Shown: piece after piece, positions 1 through 5,966 of the stretch
Position numbering within the stretch: position 1 is the stretch's first letter
How the letters are laid out: every line of letters begins with the position of its first letter
Source: Nitrospirota bacterium
Lineage (GTDB): Bacteria; Nitrospirota; 9FT-COMBO-42-15; HDB-SIOI813
Assembly (NCBI GenBank): GCA_016214375.1
Contig: JACROQ010000132.1
Location: 1-5,968, forward strand
DNA: 5,968 nucleotides
Reading direction: 5' to 3'
Notes under the pieces: generated by a model
Seen by the model: the letters and a program-made list of their open reading frames with translations, nothing else
Told to the model about the DNA's origin: nothing
The model's database searches: none
Position numbers and translations under genes: made by a program

Positions 1-2
1 CG

Positions 3-395
3 ATACATGACCGCCTGACCATAGAGGTTACCAGGGGATGTACCCATGGATGCAGATTCTGTCAGGCCGGGATCACCTACCGGCCTGTGCGTGAGAGAAG
101 CCCTGAGAAGATATTAGAGATTATTGATGCCTCTTTAAAGAACACCGGTTATGAAGAGGTCTCCCTCTCCTCTCTCAGCACAGGGGATTTTGCCTGCCTG
201 ACCAGTCTTTTAACCTCTCTGGTGGGAAGATATGGCACTGAACACGTTGCATTCTCCCTCCCCTCCCTGCGCATCGGCACGCTGACCCCGTCCATCATTG
301 ACCAGGTCACAGACTCAAAGAATGCAAGTTTTACCATAGCCCCGGAGGCAGGGACCGAACGCCTGCGCAAGGTGATCAACAAAGAGATGGACTAA
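3..395 (+). pseudogene. Radical SAM protein (TIGR03960-like), N-terminal part, ended by in-frame TAA
   Basis: This is the catalytic part of a radical SAM enzyme whose true start lies left of the window; the frame is open from the first complete codon at 3. The 4Fe-4S motif CTHGCRFC is encoded with cysteine codons at 39, 51 and 60, inside a RGC...CQAG...YRPVRER context typical of the YgiQ/TIGR03960-like group. These enzymes reductively cleave S-adenosylmethionine to a 5'-deoxyadenosyl radical; the substrate of this family is not established. Barrel signatures follow, including SLSTGD, SLPSLRIGTL and APEAGTERLRKVINK. Translation then meets TAA at 393-395, although homology resumes in the same frame straight after it (GVFLTTIDDVF...VKLYFMIGLPTE). 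A GAA or GAG glutamate codon probably stood there. Without the downstream half the barrel is incomplete, so this product should be inactive unless the stop is read through or is an error. Family assignment is strong from motifs; the reason for the stop is unknown. Confidence 0.85.
393..395 (+). other. Premature in-frame TAA codon in the radical SAM gene
   Basis: The codon following KVINKEMD is TAA, and the same frame then stays open to 1886 with clear homology on both sides. A single G-to-T change of GAA, or an equivalent base error, explains it. TAA is not a known selenocysteine or pyrrolysine codon, and the neighbouring genes here end in TAA, TGA and TAG as normal stops, so genome-wide recoding is unlikely. 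Confidence 0.85.
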
Positions 396-461
396 GGGGT
401 CTTTCTGACCACAATCGATGACGTATTCAGAAAAGGGGTCAAATCCGTAAAGCTGTATTTC

Positions 462-1886
462 ATGATAGGCCTCCCTACCGAGGAGATGGAGGATTTGGAG
501 GGGATTGTCTCCCTGGCCAGGAGGGCAAAGGATGTCGGGAACCGGTATGGAAAAGGGGGAAGGGATATCACGGTCAGCGTATCCACATTCGTCCCCAAGT
601 CTCACACCCCATTTCAGTGGTATGGACAGACAGCAAAGGGGGAGATAGAACAGAAGATCGAATATCTGAAGGGCAGACTGAAGAAGATGAGGGTCTCTTT
701 CAAATGGCACAGGACCGAGATGAGTTATCTGGAGGCGGTCTTCTCGCGGGGGGACCGGAGGCTGGGAAAGGTGATCGAGGCCGCATGGCGGTCCGGCTGC
801 CGGTTTGACAGTTGGACAGAGAGGCTGGACTTCCATAAATGGAAGGAGGCATTTGCCCAATGCGATATAGACCCTGACTTCTATGCCTCACGGCAGATCC
901 CCATAGATGAGACACTCCCCTGGGAACATCTCAGCGCCGGGGTGACAAAGGACTTCCTGATCAAGGAATATAAAAGGGCAGTCGCAGGCCGGCTGATCCC
1001 TGATTGCCGGTACGGATCCTGTCCGAACTGTGGCGTGTGCGACATGGAGGCGGTCCGGGGAGAAAGACCGGACGGGATAAGGCCGATCGCGAGAAGGCCG
1101 GAGGAGAAGTCAGAAGCAAGAAACCAGAAACCAGAAACCAGAAGTCAGAAGCAAGAAACCAGAAACCAGAAAATCCGGAATCCGGTCAAGCTCAGGATAC
1201 AATACTCAAAGACCGGAGACTTAAGGATGCTGTCACAGCTTGAGATCATGAATACCTTCATGCGGGCCTTAAAAAGGGCGCAGATGCCCACCGCATTCTC
1301 TGAGGGATTCCACCCGCACCCAAAGATCTCCTTTGGCCCTGCCCTGCCTGTGGGGATGGAGAGTATCTGTGAATATATGGATGTGGAATTCACACGTCCT
1401 TTCCCCCCTGATCAATTTAAGGAGGGGATGAACAGATGCCTGCCCGAAGGCCTTAAAGTGCTGAGCGCTGAAGAGATCCCGTATCATGCCCCTTCGCTCA
1501 ATTCATCTATCACCTTTTATGCCTACGAGATCCAGTTGAACGGGATTGATATTTCATCATTGCAAGAGACCTTTCAACTCTCTAACCTCGGGGAACTATG
1601 GACCCGGAGGGTCGTGGAAAAGGACGGCAGGAAGATCCTGCGCGAGATCAATGCCCGGCCGTTTATAGAAGAGATCCGGTGGATAGAAAAGGATGTCCTT
1701 TTTCTCTTGTTGAGATCAAAGGGCGGGGAGTGCTGCCGCCCTTCTGATGTACTGAGCGCCCTCTTTAAGGTCGCCCCGGATAATCCGGGGGTCAGGATAA
1801 GACGTACCGGTCTTTATGGAAAGGGAACGGATGCGCAACATTACACAAAAAGTATGGAGAAGATATGTCTACAGAAATCATCATAA
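462..1886 (+). CDS. Radical SAM C-terminal half fused to DUF2344 (TIGR03936), downstream of the premature stop
   Basis: This continues the same gene in the same frame after the TAA at 393-395; with 3-395 it would form one protein. The first ATG, at 462, lies inside the conserved YFMIGLPTE strand and has no ribosome-binding site, so 462 is only the first possible start and not a natural one. Order of parts: rest of the radical SAM barrel (462 to about 720); a helical region; a cysteine cluster CRYGSCPNCGVC with cysteine codons at 1005, 1020, 1029 and 1038, which could bind metal or a second cluster (inference); a basic, low-complexity linker made by a 7-bp repeat (1105-1174); then DUF2344 from about 1188 (KLRIQYSKTGDLRMLSQLE, GFHPHPKISFGPALPVG). 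Domain order is that of the known TIGR03960/TIGR03936 fusion, usually next to RNase E/G, but its biochemical role is unknown. The last 22 nt overlap the ribonuclease gene, which suggests translational coupling. Confidence 0.85.
   Translation: MIGLPTEEMEDLEGIVSLARRAKDVGNRYGKGGRDITVSVSTFVPKSHTPFQWYGQTAKGEIEQKIEYLKGRLKKMRVSFKWHRTEMSYLEAVFSRGDRRLGKVIEAAWRSGCRFDSWTERLDFHKWKEAFAQCDIDPDFYASRQIPIDETLPWEHLSAGVTKDFLIKEYKRAVAGRLIPDCRYGSCPNCGVCDMEAVRGERPDGIRPIARRPEEKSEARNQKPETRSQKQETRNQKIRNPVKLRIQYSKTGDLRMLSQLEIMNTFMRALKRAQMPTAFSEGFHPHPKISFGPALPVGMESICEYMDVEFTRPFPPDQFKEGMNRCLPEGLKVLSAEEIPYHAPSLNSSITFYAYEIQLNGIDISSLQETFQLSNLGELWTRRVVEKDGRKILREINARPFIEEIRWIEKDVLFLLLRSKGGECCRPSDVLSALFKVAPDNPGVRIRRTGLYGKGTDAQHYTKSMEKICLQKSS
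1105..1174 (+). repeat. Heptanucleotide tandem repeat (10 units of AGAARYC type) in a coding linker
   Basis: Ten consecutive 7-bp units begin at 1105, 1112, 1119, 1126, 1133, 1140, 1147, 1154, 1161 and 1168. They read AGAAGTC, AGAAGCA, AGAAACC three times, then AGAAGTC, AGAAGCA, AGAAACC twice and a degenerate AGAAAAT. There is thus a higher-order 35-bp duplication (1105-1139 and 1140-1174, 33 of 35 identical). Because 7 is not divisible by 3, three units make a 21-nt cycle that encodes a heptapeptide (KSEARNQ, KPETRSQ, KQETRNQ) in any frame without stops. The block lies between the cysteine cluster and DUF2344, where a flexible linker tolerates it. The charged, glutamine-rich peptide is probably disordered. 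Confidence 0.9.
1856..1860 (+). promoter_or_regulatory. Ribosome-binding site of the RNase G gene
   Basis: GGAGA ends 4 nt before the ATG at 1865, inside the 3' end of the radical SAM gene. It supports the 1865 start and reinitiation or coupling by ribosomes leaving the TAA at 1884-1886. Confidence 0.7.
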
Positions 1887-3358
1887 ATGCTGCAAGTGAA
1901 GAGACGAGGGTTGCCGTATTAGAGAACAAGGAGGTTGTCGAGCTCTACATCGATCGCAGGAGGGAGAGCGGTATTGCGGGCAATACCTATAAAGGCAAGG
2001 TGGTCAAGATCCTTCCCGGGATACAGTCGGCCTTTGTAGATATCGGGCTTGAGAAGGCCGCCTTCTTATACGTCAGCGATGCCGGGGCTGATGCGGAAGA
2101 GTATGCCCGGATGATCGAAGAAGAAGGTCTGGAAGGGAGGACCGAGTTTAAAACCCAGCACAGCATCGAAGATATATTACAGGAGGGCCAGGAGATCATG
2201 GTCCAGGTCTCAAAGGAACCTATAGGCACCAAAGGGGCCCGCATCACATCCTACCTCTCTCTCCCCGGAAGATACCTTGTCCTGATGCCCACCGTAGAAC
2301 ACATCGGCATTTCAAGACGCATCAAGGACGGCAAAGAGCGGGCACGGCTGAAAGAGATCGTACAGTCGATCAGGAAGCCGGGCATGGGTTATATCATCAG
2401 GACTGCGAGCGAAGAGGTGGACCGGGAGTCTCTCACCGCAGATGCCGAGTTTCTCGAACTCCTGTGGGAGAATATACAGAGAAAAAAAGAGGGGGTGTCA
2501 GCCCCTGCCCTCCTCTATTCTGAACTCGATCTGACATTTCGCACGGTACGTGACCTCTTTACCAGCAAGGTGGACCGTCTCGTCATTGATTCCAGGTCAG
2601 AATATGAAAGGATCAAGGAGTTTGTCCGTCTATACCTTCCGGGGATGCTGCCGAGGCTGGAACTGCATGAAGGGGAAGAGCCCATCTTTGAGGCCTATGA
2701 CATCGAGGCAGAGATCAACAGGGCCCTGGACAAAAAGGTCTGGCTGAAGTCAGGGGGATATATCGTCATCGACCACGCAGAGGCCCTGACAGTGATCGAC
2801 GTGAATACCGGGAAATATGTCGGAAAGAGGGACCCTGAAGAGACGATTACCCAGACCAATTTAGAGGCGGTCAAGGAGGTGGCCTATCAGTTACGGCTCC
2901 GGAATATCGGCGGGATCATCATCATCGACTTCATTGATATGGAGAAGGAAAAGAACAGGGAAAAGGTATTCAATGCCATGCAGGAGGCCTTTGCAAAAGA
3001 CCGTGCAAGGACCAATATCATCCGGATGTCAGAGTTGGGCCTCATCGAGATGTCCCGGAAAAGGACCAAGGAAAACCTGATGCGGACCCTCTGTGAACCC
3101 TGCAACTACTGCGGGGGCCGGGGATATACAAAGTCGGTCACTACCATCAGCTATGAACTCTTCAGAAAGATCAGAAAGCTGTCCCGCATCACAAAAGATA
3201 AAAAGATTTTAGTAACCGTCCACCCCAGTGTCGCCAATTTTATCTTTGATGAAGAAAGACAGATCATCGAAGAGCTGGAAAAGGAGTATCAGAAACGGAT
3301 CGTAATCAAAGGGGATCCAGGCATCCATGTCGAGGAGTACGACATCCTCACCCTATGA
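1865..3358 (+). CDS. rng: Ribonuclease G (Rne/Rng family endoribonuclease)
   Basis: Single-strand-specific, 5'-end-sensing endoribonuclease for rRNA maturation and mRNA turnover in the cytoplasm. At 497 residues it matches RNase G (E. coli about 489) and lacks the long C-terminal degradosome scaffold of RNase E. In order: an N-terminal strand (EIIINAASEETRVAVLE), an S1 RNA-binding domain at about 38-128 (GNTYKGKVVKILPGIQSAFVDIG), the 5'-sensor region with R179-T180 (RNase E R169-T170), and the DNase I-like catalytic region. Catalytic Asp312 (IDVN) and Asp355 (IIIIDFIDM) are 43 residues apart, the same spacing as D303/D346 of RNase E. A Zn-link CNYC (Cys413, Cys416, with Cys410 nearby) is followed by GGRG. 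All key residues are present, so the enzyme should work. It sits directly after the radical SAM/DUF2344 gene as in many relatives; rplU/rpmA, often next, are absent here. The start is set by the Shine-Dalgarno and family N-terminus. Confidence 0.95.
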   Translation: MSTEIIINAASEETRVAVLENKEVVELYIDRRRESGIAGNTYKGKVVKILPGIQSAFVDIGLEKAAFLYVSDAGADAEEYARMIEEEGLEGRTEFKTQHSIEDILQEGQEIMVQVSKEPIGTKGARITSYLSLPGRYLVLMPTVEHIGISRRIKDGKERARLKEIVQSIRKPGMGYIIRTASEEVDRESLTADAEFLELLWENIQRKKEGVSAPALLYSELDLTFRTVRDLFTSKVDRLVIDSRSEYERIKEFVRLYLPGMLPRLELHEGEEPIFEAYDIEAEINRALDKKVWLKSGGYIVIDHAEALTVIDVNTGKYVGKRDPEETITQTNLEAVKEVAYQLRLRNIGGIIIIDFIDMEKEKNREKVFNAMQEAFAKDRARTNIIRMSELGLIEMSRKRTKENLMRTLCEPCNYCGGRGYTKSVTTISYELFRKIRKLSRITKDKKILVTVHPSVANFIFDEERQIIEELEKEYQKRIVIKGDPGIHVEEYDILTL

Positions 3359-4309
3359 CATCACAGGCCGGATCACCTCTTTATAGCTTTTAAAGTGTAC
3401 GGCCACATCTTCCTTGATCTGAAGCCACCGGTCGACAGCGATATTGAGAAACGCCTCAGAAATCGCAGGATCAAACTGGCTGCCGCTGCACCGCGCAATC
3501 TCTTCCCGGGCGTCCTGGTCTGTAAGGGCCTTCCGGTAAGGCCTGTCTGTCGTCATGGCATCGTACGTATCCGCGACGGCAAATATCCTCGCGCCTATCA
3601 CAATATCCTGATCCTTCAGACCCTGCGGATATCCGGCGCCATCGTATCGCTCATGGTGATGCAGCATGATCAGGGCCGCATCCCTGAGAAAGGGGATGTG
3701 TTTTAACATCCGGTATCCATACTCTACATGCTTGCGCATCTCGGTCCACTCCTCCTCTGTCAGCTTCCCCGGCTTCCACAATACAGAATCAGGGACCCCT
3801 ATCTTCCCGAGATCATGGAGGAGCGTGCCGCGCCCAAGAATCTCCAAGTCATGCCTCTCAAGACCCAACACACTGCCTATCTCAAGGCTATACCGGACGA
3901 CACGCTGGGAGTGCCCCTCTGTCTCATTGTCCCGGTAATCCAGCGCCGTAGAAGGGGCATCGAGGGTCGCACTGTGCGTCACATCAATCTCCTCAATGGC
4001 CTTATTCGATTCACATATCCTCTCCTGCTCGGTCGTCAGAAGCTGCCGGATCTCCTCTGTCTGCGCCTTCACAATCTCCCCCAGATGTTCCTGATACAGC
4101 CGGTTTTCCAGGATCAGCCTTCTCTTCTCCAGCGCATTTCGGACACTCAGCACCACCTCTTCCAGATTAAAGGGCTTGATGAGGTAGTCATACGCCCCCG
4201 CCCTTAACGCCTCTATCGCTATACTGACGTTGGATACCGCCGTGATCATCACGACAGCGGTATCGGGATACGTCGTCCTCAATGCCTTGAGGAGTGCAAT
4301 CCCGTCCAT
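3353..4309 (-). CDS. HD-GYP cyclic-di-GMP phosphodiesterase, with the C-terminal half of a receiver domain
   Basis: This is the larger piece of a response regulator that would hydrolyse cyclic-di-GMP. Residues 1-60, counted from the internal ATG, are receiver strands 4-5 and helices: MDG, MITA with the conserved Thr23, and DYLIKPF with the switch Lys45. A coiled-coil-like linker (about 60-110) leads to a complete HD-GYP domain: GHS with His133, HDLGK with His165-Asp166, His194, HHHER (217-221), GYP (226-228) and VADTYDA with Asp247. Glu129, four residues before His133, matches a ligand position known in the trinuclear-iron HD-GYP enzyme PmGH, so a three-metal site is possible (inference). The N-terminal half of the receiver is in another frame at 4470-4279. 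The ATG at 4309 lies within the conserved MDG motif and has no good ribosome-binding site, so it is probably not a true start. If made alone, the product would be a phosphorylation-blind phosphodiesterase. Its TAG overlaps the RNase G stop on the other strand. Confidence 0.9.
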   Translation of the reverse strand: MDGIALLKALRTTYPDTAVVMITAVSNVSIAIEALRAGAYDYLIKPFNLEEVVLSVRNALEKRRLILENRLYQEHLGEIVKAQTEEIRQLLTTEQERICESNKAIEEIDVTHSATLDAPSTALDYRDNETEGHSQRVVRYSLEIGSVLGLERHDLEILGRGTLLHDLGKIGVPDSVLWKPGKLTEEEWTEMRKHVEYGYRMLKHIPFLRDAALIMLHHHERYDGAGYPQGLKDQDIVIGARIFAVADTYDAMTTDRPYRKALTDQDAREEIARCSGSQFDPAISEAFLNIAVDRWLQIKEDVAVHFKSYKEVIRPVMS

Positions 4310-4470
4310 AAAGGACAGGGGTGGTCCCGCATCGTATTCAATGCCTCAAAGGCATTCTCTGCAGGGATTGGACTGTAACCTGAATCTCTCAGCTTCCGGG
4401 TGAGGATTTCTCTGATGATGGGCTCATCGTCAACAATCAGTATCTCTGCGGGATTATCCGGCACGCACAC
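4279..4470 (-). pseudogene. Receiver domain, N-terminal half, frameshifted from the HD-GYP gene
   Basis: The fragment carries ILIVDDEP, the acidic pocket of a CheY-like receiver, then the first helix and strand 2 up to AENAFEALNTMRDHPC. It then leaves homology (PLWTGLHSSRH) and stops. The sequence expected next, strand 3 with the phospho-accepting Asp and a MMP-type turn, is missing; the MDGIALLK segment appears at once in another frame. A net loss of about 28-31 nt around 4310-4320 explains both the missing residues and the shift. GTG at 4470 is the outermost in-frame start, because an in-frame TAA lies at 4491-4489. A second GTG at 4464 would give MPDNPAEILIVDDE, a usual receiver N-terminus, with GGGG 5 nt upstream. 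As read, the receiver cannot be phosphorylated in the normal way. Confidence 0.8.
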
Positions 4471-4484
4471 CCCATTATATTTGA

Positions 4485-4490
4485 CCTTTT
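4485..4490 (-). promoter_or_regulatory. Shine-Dalgarno-like AAAAGG before the receiver gene
   Basis: AAAAGG is 9 nt upstream of an ATG at 4475-4473, an ideal distance, but that ATG is out of frame with the receiver and would give only about 12 codons. It is 14 nt from the in-frame GTG at 4470 and farther from GTG 4464. The start of the receiver gene is therefore uncertain. Confidence 0.4.
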
Positions 4491-4499
4491 ACAGATGCC

Positions 4500-4525
4500 A
4501 TATGATAAGTCAACTGTGATCATAT
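4500..4525. promoter_or_regulatory. Inverted repeat overlapping the promoter (possible operator)
   Basis: ATATGAT (4500-4506) and ATCATAT (4519-4525) are perfect 7-bp inverted arms around a 12-bp spacer. The left arm covers the -10 element and the right arm abuts the -35 element, the position expected for a dimeric repressor. It does not fit FNR or CRP consensus spacing. The arms are AT-rich, so chance is possible. Confidence 0.35.
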
Positions 4526-4530
4526 TTCAA
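4502..4530 (-). promoter_or_regulatory. Candidate sigma-70 promoter of the response regulator gene
   Basis: On the minus strand TTGAAA (4530-4525) and TATCAT (4507-4502) are separated by exactly 17 nt. Transcription would start near 4495, giving a leader of about 25-30 nt that contains AAAAGG (4490-4485) before the GTG starts. It lies just after the phosphoribosyltransferase stop, so the two genes need not share a transcript. The call rests on motif matches only. Confidence 0.5.
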
Positions 4531-4547
4531 GGGGAAAGGAGACACCT

Positions 4548-5261
4548 TTAATGAGTCTGGGCATCCTCTCTTAACCTCGTTTTCTCTAAGATCTCCACCA
4601 CCTCCTCGTCACTGACCTGAGCAAAATCCAGATAATATGCCCCGACCGCCATAAAATCGCAGGGAGTTTCAAGGCATATGAATTCATCCACATCTTGCCG
4701 CAGGGCCGCGGCAGTCTCAGGTGGAGCAACCGGAACCGCCACAACCAACCTCTTGATACCTTCTGCCTTCAGCGTCGAAATCGCTGCCTTCATGGTTGCC
4801 CCTGTAGCCATCCCGTCATCAGCGAGTATAATGACCTTATCTTTTAAATCATGTATCTTCCCCCTCTTCCGGTATAAACTGATCCTCCTCCGGATCTCTA
4901 TCTTCTGGCGGGCAATCTCACCTTCAATGTATTCCTCAGAAACCCCATAGGCCGATATGATGGATTCATTTAAGACAACCCTCCCTGTCTCTGCGACGGC
5001 ACCGATTGCTAACTCCGGCTGCCACGGCAGGCCTAATTTCCTGACGATGATTACATCAAAGGGACAATTAAGACAGGATGCTATCTCATACCCTGTAACC
5101 ACACCTCCCCTTGGAAGGGCCAATACAAGGACATCTTTTGCATCCTTATAATTTATTAATGGATTCGCCAGTCTAACCCCTGCATCCCTTCTATCCCTGA
5201 ATGTTCCAGGCCCCGTATCTAAACCCAACCTCTCATTTTTAAAGGTAACCTTTTTGCTCAT
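4548..5261 (-). CDS. Phosphoribosyltransferase-like protein (COG1926 type)
   Basis: A 237-residue cytoplasmic protein of the type I phosphoribosyltransferase fold. The N-terminal FRDRRDAGVRLA and VLALPRGGVVTGYEIA (about 46-61), the FDVIIVRKLGLPWQPELAIGAVAE segment, and the PRPP-binding motif VIILADDGMATGAT (143-156, acidic pair Asp148-Asp149) are characteristic of the predicted phosphoribosyltransferases in COG1926. The family's acceptor substrate is not known; the fold binds 5-phosphoribosyl-1-pyrophosphate and is shared with purine and pyrimidine salvage enzymes, so salvage or regulation is only a guess. Length is normal and no key motif is missing. The start is firm: a TAA lies immediately upstream in frame and AGAGGA stands 5 nt before the ATG. 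It follows the membrane-protein gene after 108 nt and precedes the response regulator by 77 nt; no functional tie to either is evident. Confidence 0.85.
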   Translation of the reverse strand: MSKKVTFKNERLGLDTGPGTFRDRRDAGVRLANPLINYKDAKDVLVLALPRGGVVTGYEIASCLNCPFDVIIVRKLGLPWQPELAIGAVAETGRVVLNESIISAYGVSEEYIEGEIARQKIEIRRRISLYRKRGKIHDLKDKVIILADDGMATGATMKAAISTLKAEGIKRLVVAVPVAPPETAAALRQDVDEFICLETPCDFMAVGAYYLDFAQVSDEEVVEILEKTRLREDAQTH

Positions 5262-5266
5262 TTATT

Positions 5267-5272
5267 TCCTCT
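5267..5272 (-). promoter_or_regulatory. Ribosome-binding site of the phosphoribosyltransferase gene
   Basis: AGAGGA on the minus strand, 5 nt before the ATG at 5261. With the in-frame TAA directly before that ATG, it fixes the start. Confidence 0.7.
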
Positions 5273-5369
5273 GCTTTACTCTCTATTTTAATTTATCACT
5301 TTCCGTCTTTCTTCGCCATCGCCTTCAGAGATTTCCTTAATTTTCCTTATCCTTCCGGCACAGGCGAAC

Positions 5370-5966
5370 TTAATTCCTCCTCATTACCTTTACGTATGAA
5401 ACAGCAAAGGCCGCCGCAAACAGGACATCTCCAAGGATCAGAAATTCATACCGGTACGGCCCTGGGAGTCGTTGATGCAGCGTGGCATCTGTATCCCGCA
5501 TGAAAGAGTAGAGTATCATGGCCGCCCCGGCAAAGGTGAGGATATAAGAAGTGGATCCCGGTTTAAAGGAATTCCTTTTTGCGATTGAGTAGGTGATGAG
5601 GGCCCCACCAAGGATCATCAACAGGGCTACAGACACCGGGGCAATCACAGGGCTGATCCAGGGAATGGGGATCAGGAACAGGATATCCCATTCGAGCGGG
5701 GAGGAAGGCCAACCGATCAGGACCTTGAGCCAGATATAATAAAAGATATCCCAGATACCAAAGAGGAGTAGAAAATGGGCGAATCTTTCCCAGAACTTTC
5801 TTCCGGCAAGGGCGGCAACAGAGGTGAGCATAAACAGCGTGGATAGCTCGCGGAGGAGCTCAACGGCGATCATCTTATCCGACATGACTTTCAGCGGGAA
5901 CCTGAAACCTCCGGGATAGTAGATCTCACGAAGATAGACGACCACGGCAGATTCCACAAAGGCCAT
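5370..5966 (-). CDS. Uncharacterised multi-pass membrane protein, possibly incomplete at the right edge
   Basis: An inner-membrane protein of at least 198 residues. Hydrophobic segments lie at about 33-54, 62-84, 94-127 (long enough for one or two passes, with prolines at 100, 102, 106 and 110), 141-155 and 174-194, giving five or six helices. The N-terminal FVESAVVVYLREIYYPGGF looks like the end of another helix followed by a conserved loop, and I associate it from memory with uncharacterised proteins of environmental bacteria. The C-terminus is basic (VKVMRRN). The ATG at 5966 is only 2 nt from the window end, so the gene may start further right and no ribosome-binding site can be checked. 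No catalytic motif or known transporter signature is visible, so no function is proposed. Confidence 0.75.
   Translation of the reverse strand: MAFVESAVVVYLREIYYPGGFRFPLKVMSDKMIAVELLRELSTLFMLTSVAALAGRKFWERFAHFLLLFGIWDIFYYIWLKVLIGWPSSPLEWDILFLIPIPWISPVIAPVSVALLMILGGALITYSIAKRNSFKPGSTSYILTFAGAAMILYSFMRDTDATLHQRLPGPYRYEFLILGDVLFAAAFAVSYVKVMRRN

Noticed and set aside
393..395. Stop codon recoding (selenocysteine, pyrrolysine or alternative code)
   Set aside because: The codon is TAA, not TGA or TAG, and TAA serves as the true stop of other genes in the window.
1004..1243. Alternative-frame ORF across the repeat region
   Set aside because: It owes its length to the stop-free heptanucleotide repeat and lies in another frame within the radical SAM/DUF2344 gene.
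3395..4207. Plus-strand ORFs opposite the HD-GYP gene
   Set aside because: They are antisense shadows of a strongly conserved HD-GYP domain and their translations show no domain features.
4340..4356. Perfect hairpin AATGCC-TCAAA-GGCATT
   Set aside because: It lies inside the receiver coding sequence (ENAFEALN codons) and has no T tract. It is close to the deletion and might have favoured it, but nothing shows that.
4474..4479. TATAAT on the minus strand as a -10 box
   Set aside because: No -35-like hexamer at the proper distance (TATGGC at 17 nt), and transcription would start within the gene, past its likely start codons.
4503..4513. FNR- or CRP-like site (TGATAAGTCAA / TGTGATCATAT)
   Set aside because: Half-site spacing and the second half-site do not fit either consensus.
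5285..5310. Weak promoter before the phosphoribosyltransferase gene (TGATAAATT extended -10)
   Set aside because: The -35 region matches poorly (TGGCGA), so it cannot be told from AT-rich background.
5286..5369. Short minus-strand frame ending VINxx-like just upstream of the phosphoribosyltransferase gene, about 27 codons
   Set aside because: No usual start codon, no ribosome-binding site at a usable distance and no recognisable sequence; the 108-nt gap is best read as non-coding leader.
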